25,125 nucleotides of DNA from CANKHJ01 sp035556495 (lineage in GTDB: Bacteria; Pseudomonadota; Alphaproteobacteria; Rhizobiales; Xanthobacteraceae), in contig DATMEW010000144.1 in assembly GCA_035556495.1 (NCBI GenBank), positions 1-25,125 of the forward strand, given 5' to 3'. The notes beneath the pieces were generated by a model. The model made no database searches. It was given only the letters and a program-made list of their open reading frames with translations, and was not told the origin of the DNA. A program made the position numbers and the translations under genes. Each line of letters starts with the position of its first letter. Within the stretch, counting starts at the first letter, position 1. Shown piece by piece: positions 15,585-22,399 of the stretch.

Positions 15585-16862
15585 ATGACCTCGACCCAAG
15601 AAGCGCCCGCGCGCGCCTACAAATCCGATTTCCTCAACGTGCTCGCGACCCGCGGGTTCATTCATCAGGTGTCCGAGCCGGACGCGCTCGATGCGCTGGC
15701 CACGCGCGAGACGATCACCGCCTATATCGGCTATGACTGCACCGCGCCGTCACTGCATATCGGCCATCTGCTGCCGACCATGATGCTCTACTGGATGCAG
15801 CAGACCGGCCATCGGCCCATCGCGCTGATGGGCGGCGGCACCACGCGGGTCGGCGACCCTTCAGGCAAGGACGAAAGCCGGCGCATCCTCACCGAGGAAA
15901 CGATCAACGAGAACCTCGCCAGCATCAAGACGCTGTTCGGCAAGTTCCTGACCTTCGGCGACGGCCCGCGCGACGCCATCATGGCCAACAACGCGGACTG
16001 GCTGAACAGCCTCAACTATATCGACTTCCTGCGCGATGTCGGCCGCCACTTCTCCGTCAACAGGATGATGTCCTTCGACTCGGTGAAGATGCGGCTGGAG
16101 CGGCAGCAGGAGCTGTCCTTCCTCGAATTCAACTACATGATCCTGCAAGCCTACGACTTCGTGGAGTTGCACAAGCGGACCGGCTGCGTGTTGCAGATGG
16201 GCGGCTCGGACCAGTGGGGCAACATCGTCAACGGCATTGACCTCGGCCGGCGCATGCTGGGAGCGCAGCTCTTTGCCGTCACCGCGCCGCTGATCACCAC
16301 CGCCTCCGGCGCGAAGATGGGCAAGACCGCCGCCGGCGCGGTCTGGCTCGATGCCTCGCTGATGAGCCCCTATGACTACTGGCAGTTCTGGCGCAACACC
16401 GAGGACGGCGACGTCACCCGCTTCCTCAAGCTGTTCACCATCCTGCCGCTGGACGAGATCGCCCGGCTCGGCACGCTGAAGGGCCAGGAACTCAACGAAG
16501 CCAAGAAGGTGCTCGCCACCGAGGCGACCGCGATGATCCATGGCCGCGACGCCGCGGAAACCGCTGCGGAGACCGCGCGCCGCACCTTCGAGGAAGGTGC
16601 CGCCGCCGACACACTGCCGACGGTGGAAATTCCTGCGGCGGAGCTGCGCGCCGGCCTTGGCGTCCTGAGCGCATTCCAGCGCGCCGGCCTCGTCGCTTCG
16701 TCCAGCGAAGCGCGCCGCCAGATCAAGGGCGGTGGCCTGCGGGTCAACGATCAGGCGCTGGACGACGAGAAGGCGGCGCTGACGGAATCGGCCGTGAACG
16801 CCGATGGCGTCATCAAGCTTTCCCTCGGCCGCAAGCGCCATGTGTTGCTGAAGCCGGTCTGA
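15585..16862 (+). CDS. tyrS: Tyrosyl-tRNA synthetase
   Basis: This class I aminoacyl-tRNA synthetase charges tRNA-Tyr. The 425-residue protein has the HIGH motif exactly as HIGH (58-61), the TyrRS tyrosine-pocket segments YIGYDCTAPSLH and QMGGSDQWGNIVNG, and a KMSKS-loop variant KMGKT (244-248). A C-terminal S4-like RNA-binding domain is visible from about 355 (RAGLVASSSEARRQIKGGGLRVND). There is no clear ribosome binding site before either the GTG at 15576 or the ATG at 15585; I take the ATG. A hairpin terminator follows at 16895. It is of the bacterial TyrRS type with KMSKS close to KMGKT, as in many proteobacteria. Confidence 0.97.
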   Translation: MTSTQEAPARAYKSDFLNVLATRGFIHQVSEPDALDALATRETITAYIGYDCTAPSLHIGHLLPTMMLYWMQQTGHRPIALMGGGTTRVGDPSGKDESRRILTEETINENLASIKTLFGKFLTFGDGPRDAIMANNADWLNSLNYIDFLRDVGRHFSVNRMMSFDSVKMRLERQQELSFLEFNYMILQAYDFVELHKRTGCVLQMGGSDQWGNIVNGIDLGRRMLGAQLFAVTAPLITTASGAKMGKTAAGAVWLDASLMSPYDYWQFWRNTEDGDVTRFLKLFTILPLDEIARLGTLKGQELNEAKKVLATEATAMIHGRDAAETAAETARRTFEEGAAADTLPTVEIPAAELRAGLGVLSAFQRAGLVASSSEARRQIKGGGLRVNDQALDDEKAALTESAVNADGVIKLSLGRKRHVLLKPV

Positions 16863-16894
16863 ACATCGGCGCAGCTATCTTTCTTGAAGCAAGG

Positions 16895-16930
16895 CCGACG
16901 CGCTTCGCGTCGGCTCCTGTTCCTTTTGCG
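16895..16930 (+). terminator. Rho-independent terminator of tyrS
   Basis: GCCGACGCG-CTT-CGCGTCGGC is a perfect 9-bp stem with a 3-nt loop (16895-16915), followed by a T-rich tract TCCTGTTCCTTTT. It starts 32 bases after the tyrS stop on the coding strand. Confidence 0.8.
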
Positions 16931-17028
16931 CCCCGAAAAAGCCGCACCAAAGACCGCTCTCAGACTCGTCCGAGCCAGCATCTCATCCAGCGCGGTTGAG
17001 TCAGCCCATGAGTTGTCTTTTTATCCGC

Positions 17029-17073
17029 GCATGATCTTGCCCGAAAACCGCTTCCCACTTTTCGGGATCATGC
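17029..17073. repeat. Rhizobiales-type intergenic palindromic repeat
   Basis: The element begins GCATGATCTTGCCCGAAAA and ends TTTTCGGGATCATGC, so the arms pair as GCATGATC/GATCATGC and CCGAAAA/TTTTCGG with a small bulge and a CCGCTTCCCAC loop. I recognise this from memory as a dispersed repeat common in Rhizobiales intergenic regions. It ends one base before the stop codon of the AsmA-like gene on the minus strand and could act as a transcript end or stability element. Only one copy is seen in this window. Confidence 0.75.
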
Positions 17074-17074
17074 T

Positions 17075-20000
17075 CTAGCGGCTCGGCGCGGCATAGCTCG
17101 GCGTCGTGCTGGGAAATTCAAAGAATTTGCGCAGCAGTCCCGGCGCGATGGCCGAGATCGGATTCACCCGCAGCACCGGCGCGCCGGGCGATCCCGACAC
17201 CTCGTAGGTGATACCGACCAGCCCTTCGCTCGCCCCGCCGAGAAACAGGCCGACGATGGGGATGCGGCCGAACATATTATTCAGGCCATACAGCGGCACG
17301 AAGGTGCCGCGCATCCGCACCTCGTCCGCTTCGAAGTTGAGATTGCCTTCCAGCGTCGCGCCGATGATCGGGCCGCGCACGAGACCCTCGCGGATGCTGA
17401 AGCGGCCATCGGTCTTGGTGAATTCGAGGCTGAGCTGATCGAAGCCCACGCCCGCGCCTGCGGCGTTGCCGCCGCCCGAAGCGACCCGGTCCAGCGCTGC
17501 CTCGCCGCGCACCGCGAAGTTTCGCATGTTCAGCAGGCCGTTGAGCGATGTGCCATCGCCCCGCGGCGGGTCCATCGCAACCCAGAATTGGCCGCCGACG
17601 ATGCGGCCATAAGTATCCGTCAGACGGAACAGCGCGCCCGCATCTGCCGTCTCGACATAGAGCGTGGGACGCCCGTTCTGCCGGCTGCGCAAGTCCCCCT
17701 GAATCGCGGCGTCGCGCCCCAGCCTGCCATTCAGCGCGAAGCTGCGGACGACGCCGCCCCGCCGCGCGATCTTGAAGTCGAGGCCGCGCAGGGTCTCGCC
17801 GTTGTGGCCGGCGACGGTGCCGAGTTTAACGTCGAGTTCAAAATCCTCGGGCTTTGCAGCGTGATCCGTCTTGCCGGTGCGCCCCGCCAGCACGCTCTTC
17901 AGGAAGCTGCGGGCGTCATACACATCCCCCCGCACAGTGAGGCGCAGCGTGCCTTCGGCGGTCCTGTCGGCCCGCACCTGCATCCGGTCGCCATCGGACA
18001 GGCTGAATGTCGGGAAATTGGCGGAAACAACATCGCCGCCACTGCCAAGTTCGGCCTGCCCTTTCACCGACATCCCCGCGCCTTCGACGATGAGGTCGTC
18101 GATGCGGGTGGACTGGGCGCGGCTGCTCAGCGTGAAGGTCGCGCGGGCCGGCCGGCCGGCCGGCTTCTGCCAACCGGGCAGCAGATCGCTGATGCGCGCC
18201 TGCGTGAAATCGGCATCCACCGCGAATTTGCTGTTCTGCTCGTTCGGCGGGATTCGTCCAGTCATCTTCACTGCGACCGGCCCGGCAAGGCTGTCTCCGA
18301 CGGTGAGGCCGACACGGGCGCGCGCCGCCTCGTCCAGCGTCGCCGCGATCCGCACTTCGGCGTCGGGCGCATCGCGCATCCTGCGATAATCCAGCGTCGC
18401 CGCCACGCCGTTGATCTTCACGTCGCCGCGCACGACATAGCCCTGATGGGTCGCCTGCACGCGCAAGAGCGGCGATTCCACCTTCTGGCCCACCAGCAGC
18501 TTGTCCGCCGCGAAATTCGTGAAATCGAGATTCATCGCGTAGGTCTGCGATGCGGAATCCTCGCTGTTGAGCCTGAGGCCGAGATTGACCTGCCCGCTCA
18601 CCGTCCCGCGGCTCGTTGCGGGATCGATCGCCGTGCCCACCGTGTCGCGCAGATAGGGCTGGGACAGCAGGTCCGCCGCCGCCGCCATGGGACCGTCGAC
18701 ACGGAACTGCACCCGCGCCGGTGGATATTCCATATGAATATCGCTCGCCTCGAACGTGCCGGCGCTCACCGTGAGTTTGCGGCCGGGCGACGGCTCCACC
18801 GTGCCGCGCTTCACGGCCACCTGGGCGGACCGGGCCGTGGCCTTCACCGTCACATCGGCCTCGCTGATGGCGGGCAGGCCCTCGACCGGCACGACCGTGA
18901 CGCCGGTGCCTTCGACATCGACGGAGAGCCCTTCCGCCGGCAACGGCGTGCTGTTGTTCTGGAAGCTGGAGAGCGGCGCGTTGGTCGCCACCACGATCTT
19001 CTCCACCGTGCCGGCCGTCACATGGCGGTCCACCCAGCTATGGAGCGAAGGACTGACAACCGCTGGCCAGAGCCGCTTCAGCATGGCGACCGGCATGCGG
19101 GTCGCGGCCAGGCCGAGCGCAAGGCGCGGCTCCTCCTCGCCGAATTCGACAGCACCGGACAGAGCCAGCCCGAACTGAAGATTGCCGATGTCACCCTGCG
19201 CGATTTCAAGCCGGCGGGCGGCGGGGTGATAGAGGAACCGAAGCTGGATGCGGTTGAAGATGATCGGCTCCTCCGCCTTGGCGGGGGCCGCGGTCCTACT
19301 GCGGGTTTCGGGCGCTTCTGCCGTCACCTTCTCGGCCGGCGGCGCCAGCACGATGCTGCCCCCGGCCATGGAGAAGGCCCAGGGCTGGTCGCCGTTCGCC
19401 GGCACATCGAGCCGGGTCAGGAGCGTGACGCGACTTCCTCCCGAGATCACCTGCATCGGCGCGATGAGCGCGTTCCGGGTCGGGTCCCATTCCAGCGTCG
19501 CCTCCGCGCGATCAAACGATGCGGCGCCAGGCACACCGGCCTCGCTGACGGCGGCGATCCGGCCATCCACATCCTCGATGCTGCCGTCGCCGCGCAGTTC
19601 CGCACGCAGGCGCGCCGACAGCAGCAGGTCGCTTTCGATCTGTCCTTCATCCAGCCGCAGCGCCAGCAGCAGGTTGCGCGCGGGTACCCGCGAGGCATCG
19701 ATGCCGACGACGCGGCGGCCGCCGCGGGCCGCGCTCACGGCGGCCCCGAGCGTCCATGGATTCGCGGCGTCTCCCGAACTCAGGGAGAAATTGATCCCGC
19801 CCCCGGAGGCGCGTTTCAGGTCAAGGTCGATATTGCTGAAAGACAGGCGCTTGCCGTTGCGGCGATCCTCCACCGTCAGCACGCCGCTCTTGAGACCGAC
19901 TTCGGCCAGAGCGCCGCCGTCGAGGCCGTTGACGGTGAGCTGATCGATCCAGGCCAGAGCCCGTGCGAGCCCGCCGCCAACCGCCGCCGGTTTACCGGTC

Positions 20001-20710
20001 CCACCTTCCCCCGAAGCCGCCGGCTCACCGGCGGGCAACGACGGGGCCGGCTTCGGCATCGCCTCAGCAATCGGGCGGTTCTCGCCGCCGGCGAAGATGG
20101 TGATCTCGCCATTGCTTTCGACGCGCACGGCCAGTTCGGCGCCGACCAGGCTGATACGCTCGGCGCGCAGCCGTCCCGTGAGCAGCGCCGCGCCGGAAAT
20201 GCCGATCTCGGCCTTGGGCGCGCTCGCGACCACGGTGCCGTCCGGGTCGCGCACCACCACATCGCGCAGGCGCAGGGCCACCGCGCCGCTGGCGTCGCGC
20301 TCGAACTGCGTGCCGCCGACATCCACGCTGCGCCCGGCGCCGAGTGTCCCAGCGATCGCCTCGCGCAGCCAGGGCGTCACGATGTCGAGCGAGACCGGCC
20401 CGGAATTCAGCCGCCACCACAGCGCGCCACAGGCCAGCACAAGAACGAGCACGATCGGGATCGCGATTCTCGTCGCGCGCCGGAGTGGCGCGCGCAAACG
20501 CCGCCATACGGCCGATGCCGCAGGCCGGGCTTGCGGCAAGCGGTTCTGCATGCGGCGACGGAATGATGGTTTCGGGGCGTCCGGCGGCGATGCAGGTTCC
20601 GGCGGCACAGGCGTCTCCGGTGCGCCGGACTGGTCGCGGAAATGCCGCTCGATACTGTCTTCGAGCTCACGCAGCGCATCCGCGCCGGAGGTGGTGTGCA
20701 AACCCGTCAT
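17075..20710 (-). CDS. AsmA/YhdP-like envelope protein (DUF3971 and AsmA-type C-terminal region)
   Basis: This 1211-residue protein is probably anchored in the inner membrane with most of its mass in the periplasm. Residues 1-50 form a Pro-rich cytoplasmic tail, 51-81 are strongly basic, and 82-101 make one transmembrane helix (IAIPIVLVLVLACGALWWRL). The rest is repetitive beta-rich sequence typical of the AsmA/TamB/YhdP bridge proteins, with DUF3971-like and C-terminal AsmA-type segments such as GLNNMFGRIPIVGLFLGGASEGLVGITYEVSGSPGAPVLRVNPISAIAPG, a YhdP/AsmA hallmark. By family it would help phospholipid transport to the outer membrane; that role is inferred. It diverges from bcp. The start ATG at 20710 lacks a strong ribosome binding site. 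A stop-free antisense frame of 992 codons lies opposite and is considered a shadow. Confidence 0.88.
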   Translation of the reverse strand: MTGLHTTSGADALRELEDSIERHFRDQSGAPETPVPPEPASPPDAPKPSFRRRMQNRLPQARPAASAVWRRLRAPLRRATRIAIPIVLVLVLACGALWWRLNSGPVSLDIVTPWLREAIAGTLGAGRSVDVGGTQFERDASGAVALRLRDVVVRDPDGTVVASAPKAEIGISGAALLTGRLRAERISLVGAELAVRVESNGEITIFAGGENRPIAEAMPKPAPSLPAGEPAASGEGGTGKPAAVGGGLARALAWIDQLTVNGLDGGALAEVGLKSGVLTVEDRRNGKRLSFSNIDLDLKRASGGGINFSLSSGDAANPWTLGAAVSAARGGRRVVGIDASRVPARNLLLALRLDEGQIESDLLLSARLRAELRGDGSIEDVDGRIAAVSEAGVPGAASFDRAEATLEWDPTRNALIAPMQVISGGSRVTLLTRLDVPANGDQPWAFSMAGGSIVLAPPAEKVTAEAPETRSRTAAPAKAEEPIIFNRIQLRFLYHPAARRLEIAQGDIGNLQFGLALSGAVEFGEEEPRLALGLAATRMPVAMLKRLWPAVVSPSLHSWVDRHVTAGTVEKIVVATNAPLSSFQNNSTPLPAEGLSVDVEGTGVTVVPVEGLPAISEADVTVKATARSAQVAVKRGTVEPSPGRKLTVSAGTFEASDIHMEYPPARVQFRVDGPMAAAADLLSQPYLRDTVGTAIDPATSRGTVSGQVNLGLRLNSEDSASQTYAMNLDFTNFAADKLLVGQKVESPLLRVQATHQGYVVRGDVKINGVAATLDYRRMRDAPDAEVRIAATLDEAARARVGLTVGDSLAGPVAVKMTGRIPPNEQNSKFAVDADFTQARISDLLPGWQKPAGRPARATFTLSSRAQSTRIDDLIVEGAGMSVKGQAELGSGGDVVSANFPTFSLSDGDRMQVRADRTAEGTLRLTVRGDVYDARSFLKSVLAGRTGKTDHAAKPEDFELDVKLGTVAGHNGETLRGLDFKIARRGGVVRSFALNGRLGRDAAIQGDLRSRQNGRPTLYVETADAGALFRLTDTYGRIVGGQFWVAMDPPRGDGTSLNGLLNMRNFAVRGEAALDRVASGGGNAAGAGVGFDQLSLEFTKTDGRFSIREGLVRGPIIGATLEGNLNFEADEVRMRGTFVPLYGLNNMFGRIPIVGLFLGGASEGLVGITYEVSGSPGAPVLRVNPISAIAPGLLRKFFEFPSTTPSYAAPSR

Positions 20711-20881
20711 TCCCGACCGGGTATCCCCTGATGCGACGGTTTGCCGAACGCCGATACTGGATCAGGCTGCGGCATGCCCCGGTGACAGGTGCGATGGATC
20801 AGGAAACCCATCGACGACCCGGCCTCTCCCCGCATACCTTACCGATTCATAGAGCGTGGGAAAGCGACGAAAGGAAGGCAT

Positions 20882-21352
20882 ATGGCCGTTCAACTCAAGG
20901 AGGGCGGGAAGGCGCCCGCCTTCACCCTGCCGCGCGATGGCGGCGGCTCCGTGTCGCTGTCGGACTTCAAGGGGCGCAAACTGGTCCTGTTCTTCTATCC
21001 GAAGGCGGACACCCCTGGCTGCACCAAGGAATCCATCGCCTTCTCGCAACTGGGGAAAGACTTCGCGAAGGCCGGAACCGACATCCTCGGCGTCTCGGCC
21101 GACCCGGTGAAGAAACAGGACGCCTTCAAGACCAAATACGACCTGACGGTCGCGCTGGCTTCCGACGAAACCCAGAAGATGCTGGCCGCCTATGGCGTCT
21201 GGGGCGAGAAATCCATGTATGGCCGCACCTTCATGGGCATCACCCGGACCACGATCCTGATCGGCCCCGATGGCAAGATTGCCCGCATCTGGCCGAAGGT
21301 GAAGGTGGAGGGCCATGCCGAGGAGGTGCTCGCCGCCGCGCGGGAATTGTAG
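20882..21352 (+). CDS. bcp: Thioredoxin-dependent peroxiredoxin of the Bcp/PrxQ family, single-cysteine form
   Basis: This 156-residue cytoplasmic thiol peroxidase reduces H2O2 and organic peroxides. It shows VLFFYPKADTPGCTKES with the peroxidatic C47, then GVSADPVKKQDAF, WGEKSMYGRTFMGITRTTILIGPDGKI and WPKVKVEGHAEEVL, all typical of Bcp. C47 is the only cysteine in the protein: the usual resolving Cys five residues later is isoleucine, so it must work as a 1-Cys enzyme. The ATG at 20882 has an AAGGAAGG ribosome binding site. It is divergent from the AsmA-like gene, and a small GC hairpin follows its stop. Confidence 0.95.
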   Translation: MAVQLKEGGKAPAFTLPRDGGGSVSLSDFKGRKLVLFFYPKADTPGCTKESIAFSQLGKDFAKAGTDILGVSADPVKKQDAFKTKYDLTVALASDETQKMLAAYGVWGEKSMYGRTFMGITRTTILIGPDGKIARIWPKVKVEGHAEEVLAAAREL

Positions 21353-21363
21353 GATCGGCGGGA

Positions 21364-21380
21364 CGCGCCGGAGCGGCGCG
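21364..21380. repeat. GC hairpin after bcp
   Basis: CGCGCCG-GAG-CGGCGCG is a perfect 7-bp stem with a 3-nt loop, 12 bases after the bcp stop. No T-run follows, so it is at most a weak terminator or mRNA-stabilising hairpin. Confidence 0.55.
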
Positions 21381-21395
21381 ACGGTGGCGGCAAGA

Positions 21396-21457
21396 TTCAA
21401 CGACCAAGGTGCTTCAACGACCAACGACCAAGATTCAACGGACATCGGCTTCAACGA
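21396..21457. repeat. Degenerate direct repeats between bcp and the SDR gene
   Basis: The core TTCAAC(G) recurs at 21396, 21413, 21434 and 21450, mostly as TTCAACGA, with CGACCAA extensions after the first two. Spacing is 16 to 21 bp. The block fills most of the 139-bp gap before the SDR ribosome binding site. It could be decayed tandem duplication or a cluster of regulator sites; no known motif was recognised. Confidence 0.7.
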
Positions 21458-21491
21458 TGCCGCCTGAATCATTCAGGGAGGGAGCGCAGAC

Positions 21492-22241
21492 ATGGTACCG
21501 GACCTTTCAGGCCGCGCGGCTTTCGTGACCGGCGGCGCCTCGGGGATCGGGCAGGCCGCCGCGGTGGCGCTCGCCGCCGCCGGTGCGCGGGTGATGGTGG
21601 CCGATATCGCTGCCGCCGATGCGACGGTGGACGTGATCCGCGCCGCCGGCGGCGAGGCCCAAGCCCTCGTCTGCGATGTCAGCGATGCGGACAGTGTCCT
21701 GGCCGCCGTGGCCGCCACGGTCGCCGCCTTCGGCCGGCTCGACTGCGCCTTCAACAACGCCGGCATCCTTGGGCCGCTCAACCGGGTCCATGAATATCCG
21801 GAGGACGACTTCGACCGGGTCATCGCCGTCCATGTGCGCGGCGTGTTCCTCTGCATGAAATACCAGATGCAGCAGATGCGCCGGCAGGGCGGCGGCGCCA
21901 TCGTCAACACCTCGTCGGTGGGCGGGATGCGCGGCTCGCCTCTGCTCTGCGCCTATACGGCCGCCAAGCATGCCATCATCGGCCTGACCCGCAGCGCGGC
22001 GGTGGACGGCGGCGCCGATGGCATCCGCGTCAACGCCATCTGCCCGGGCGTGATCGACACCCCGATGACCCAGAACGGCCTGGGCGATGTGGACGAGCGC
22101 GCCCGCCGCGTCCATGCCATCCCGCGCGCCGGACGGCCGGAGGAGACGGCGGCCCTTGTCGTCTGGCTGTGTTCGGACGGCGCCTCTTTCGTCACCGGCG
22201 CGGCGGTGCCGGTGGACGGCGGCTGGACCGCTTCAATCTGA
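21492..22241 (+). CDS. Short-chain dehydrogenase/reductase (classical SDR)
   Basis: This 249-residue Rossmann-fold oxidoreductase has TGGASGIG (13-20), D38 at the end of beta-2 (favouring NAD(H) over NADP(H)), CDVSD (61-65), NNAG (88-91), catalytic S142 in NTSSVGG, and Y155/K159 in the YTAAK motif. The C-terminal VTGAAVPVDGGWTA is typical of the classical family. The ATG at 21492 follows a GGGAGGGAG purine run. The physiological substrate cannot be deduced: classical SDRs act on many alcohols and ketones, and the neighbours give no pathway. It is transcribed in the same direction as bcp but after a 139-bp repeat-filled gap, so probably separately. Confidence 0.93.
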   Translation: MVPDLSGRAAFVTGGASGIGQAAAVALAAAGARVMVADIAAADATVDVIRAAGGEAQALVCDVSDADSVLAAVAATVAAFGRLDCAFNNAGILGPLNRVHEYPEDDFDRVIAVHVRGVFLCMKYQMQQMRRQGGGAIVNTSSVGGMRGSPLLCAYTAAKHAIIGLTRSAAVDGGADGIRVNAICPGVIDTPMTQNGLGDVDERARRVHAIPRAGRPEETAALVVWLCSDGASFVTGAAVPVDGGWTASI

Positions 22242-22263
22242 CCACCGTGATCTGACCACCGCG
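22236..22263. repeat. 14-bp tandem repeat at the SDR stop codon
   Basis: ATCTGACCACCGTG (22236-22249) and ATCTGACCACCGCG (22250-22263) are tandem copies with one difference, and the first contains the SDR stop codon. A duplication here may have created a second in-line TGA. Confidence 0.8.
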
Positions 22264-22272
22264 ATCAGATCA
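22248..22272. repeat. Inverted repeat just after the SDR gene
   Basis: TGATCTGA and TCAGATCA form a perfect 8-bp stem with a 9-nt loop, overlapping the tandem repeat. No T-run follows. It may be a 3'-end stability element or, from its symmetry, a protein site. Confidence 0.55.
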
Positions 22273-22364
22273 CCCTCGCCCTGCGTCGTCGCGCCGCCGG
22301 ACGTTTACCGTTAATGCGATTTTTCACTTTTCAGCACCGTTGCCTCTGCAAGCTTCGGAGAAAA

Positions 22365-22372
22365 TTAACCAT
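22365..22372 (+). promoter_or_regulatory. CtrA-like half-site upstream of the M23 peptidase gene
   Basis: TTAACCAT matches the well-known alphaproteobacterial CtrA half-site, and a second related element TTTACCGTTAA lies at 22304-22314. Envelope peptidases with LytM domains are common cell-cycle targets in this class. No full TTAA-N7-TTAA site is present, so this is weak. Confidence 0.3.
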
Positions 22373-22394
22373 GAGCGGGTGTCATCGCTCCTGA
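22371..22394 (+). CDS. Possible 7-codon leader ORF before the M23 peptidase gene
   Basis: ATG at 22371 opens a frame reading MSGCHRS and stops at TGA 22392-22394, five bases before the ATG at 22400. GGAG is 10 bases upstream of this ATG, whereas neither candidate start of the peptidase gene has a good ribosome binding site of its own. The arrangement fits translational coupling through a tiny leader, but a frame this short can arise by chance. Confidence 0.3.
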   Translation: MSGCHRS

Positions 22395-22399
22395 CGTCG

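Noticed and set aside
17588..20566. A 992-codon stop-free frame on the plus strand opposite the AsmA-like gene
   Set aside because: It mirrors a high-GC gene whose codon bias suppresses stops in the antisense frame; the translation is His/Arg-rich with no recognisable domain, while the minus-strand protein has a clear membrane helix and family signatures.
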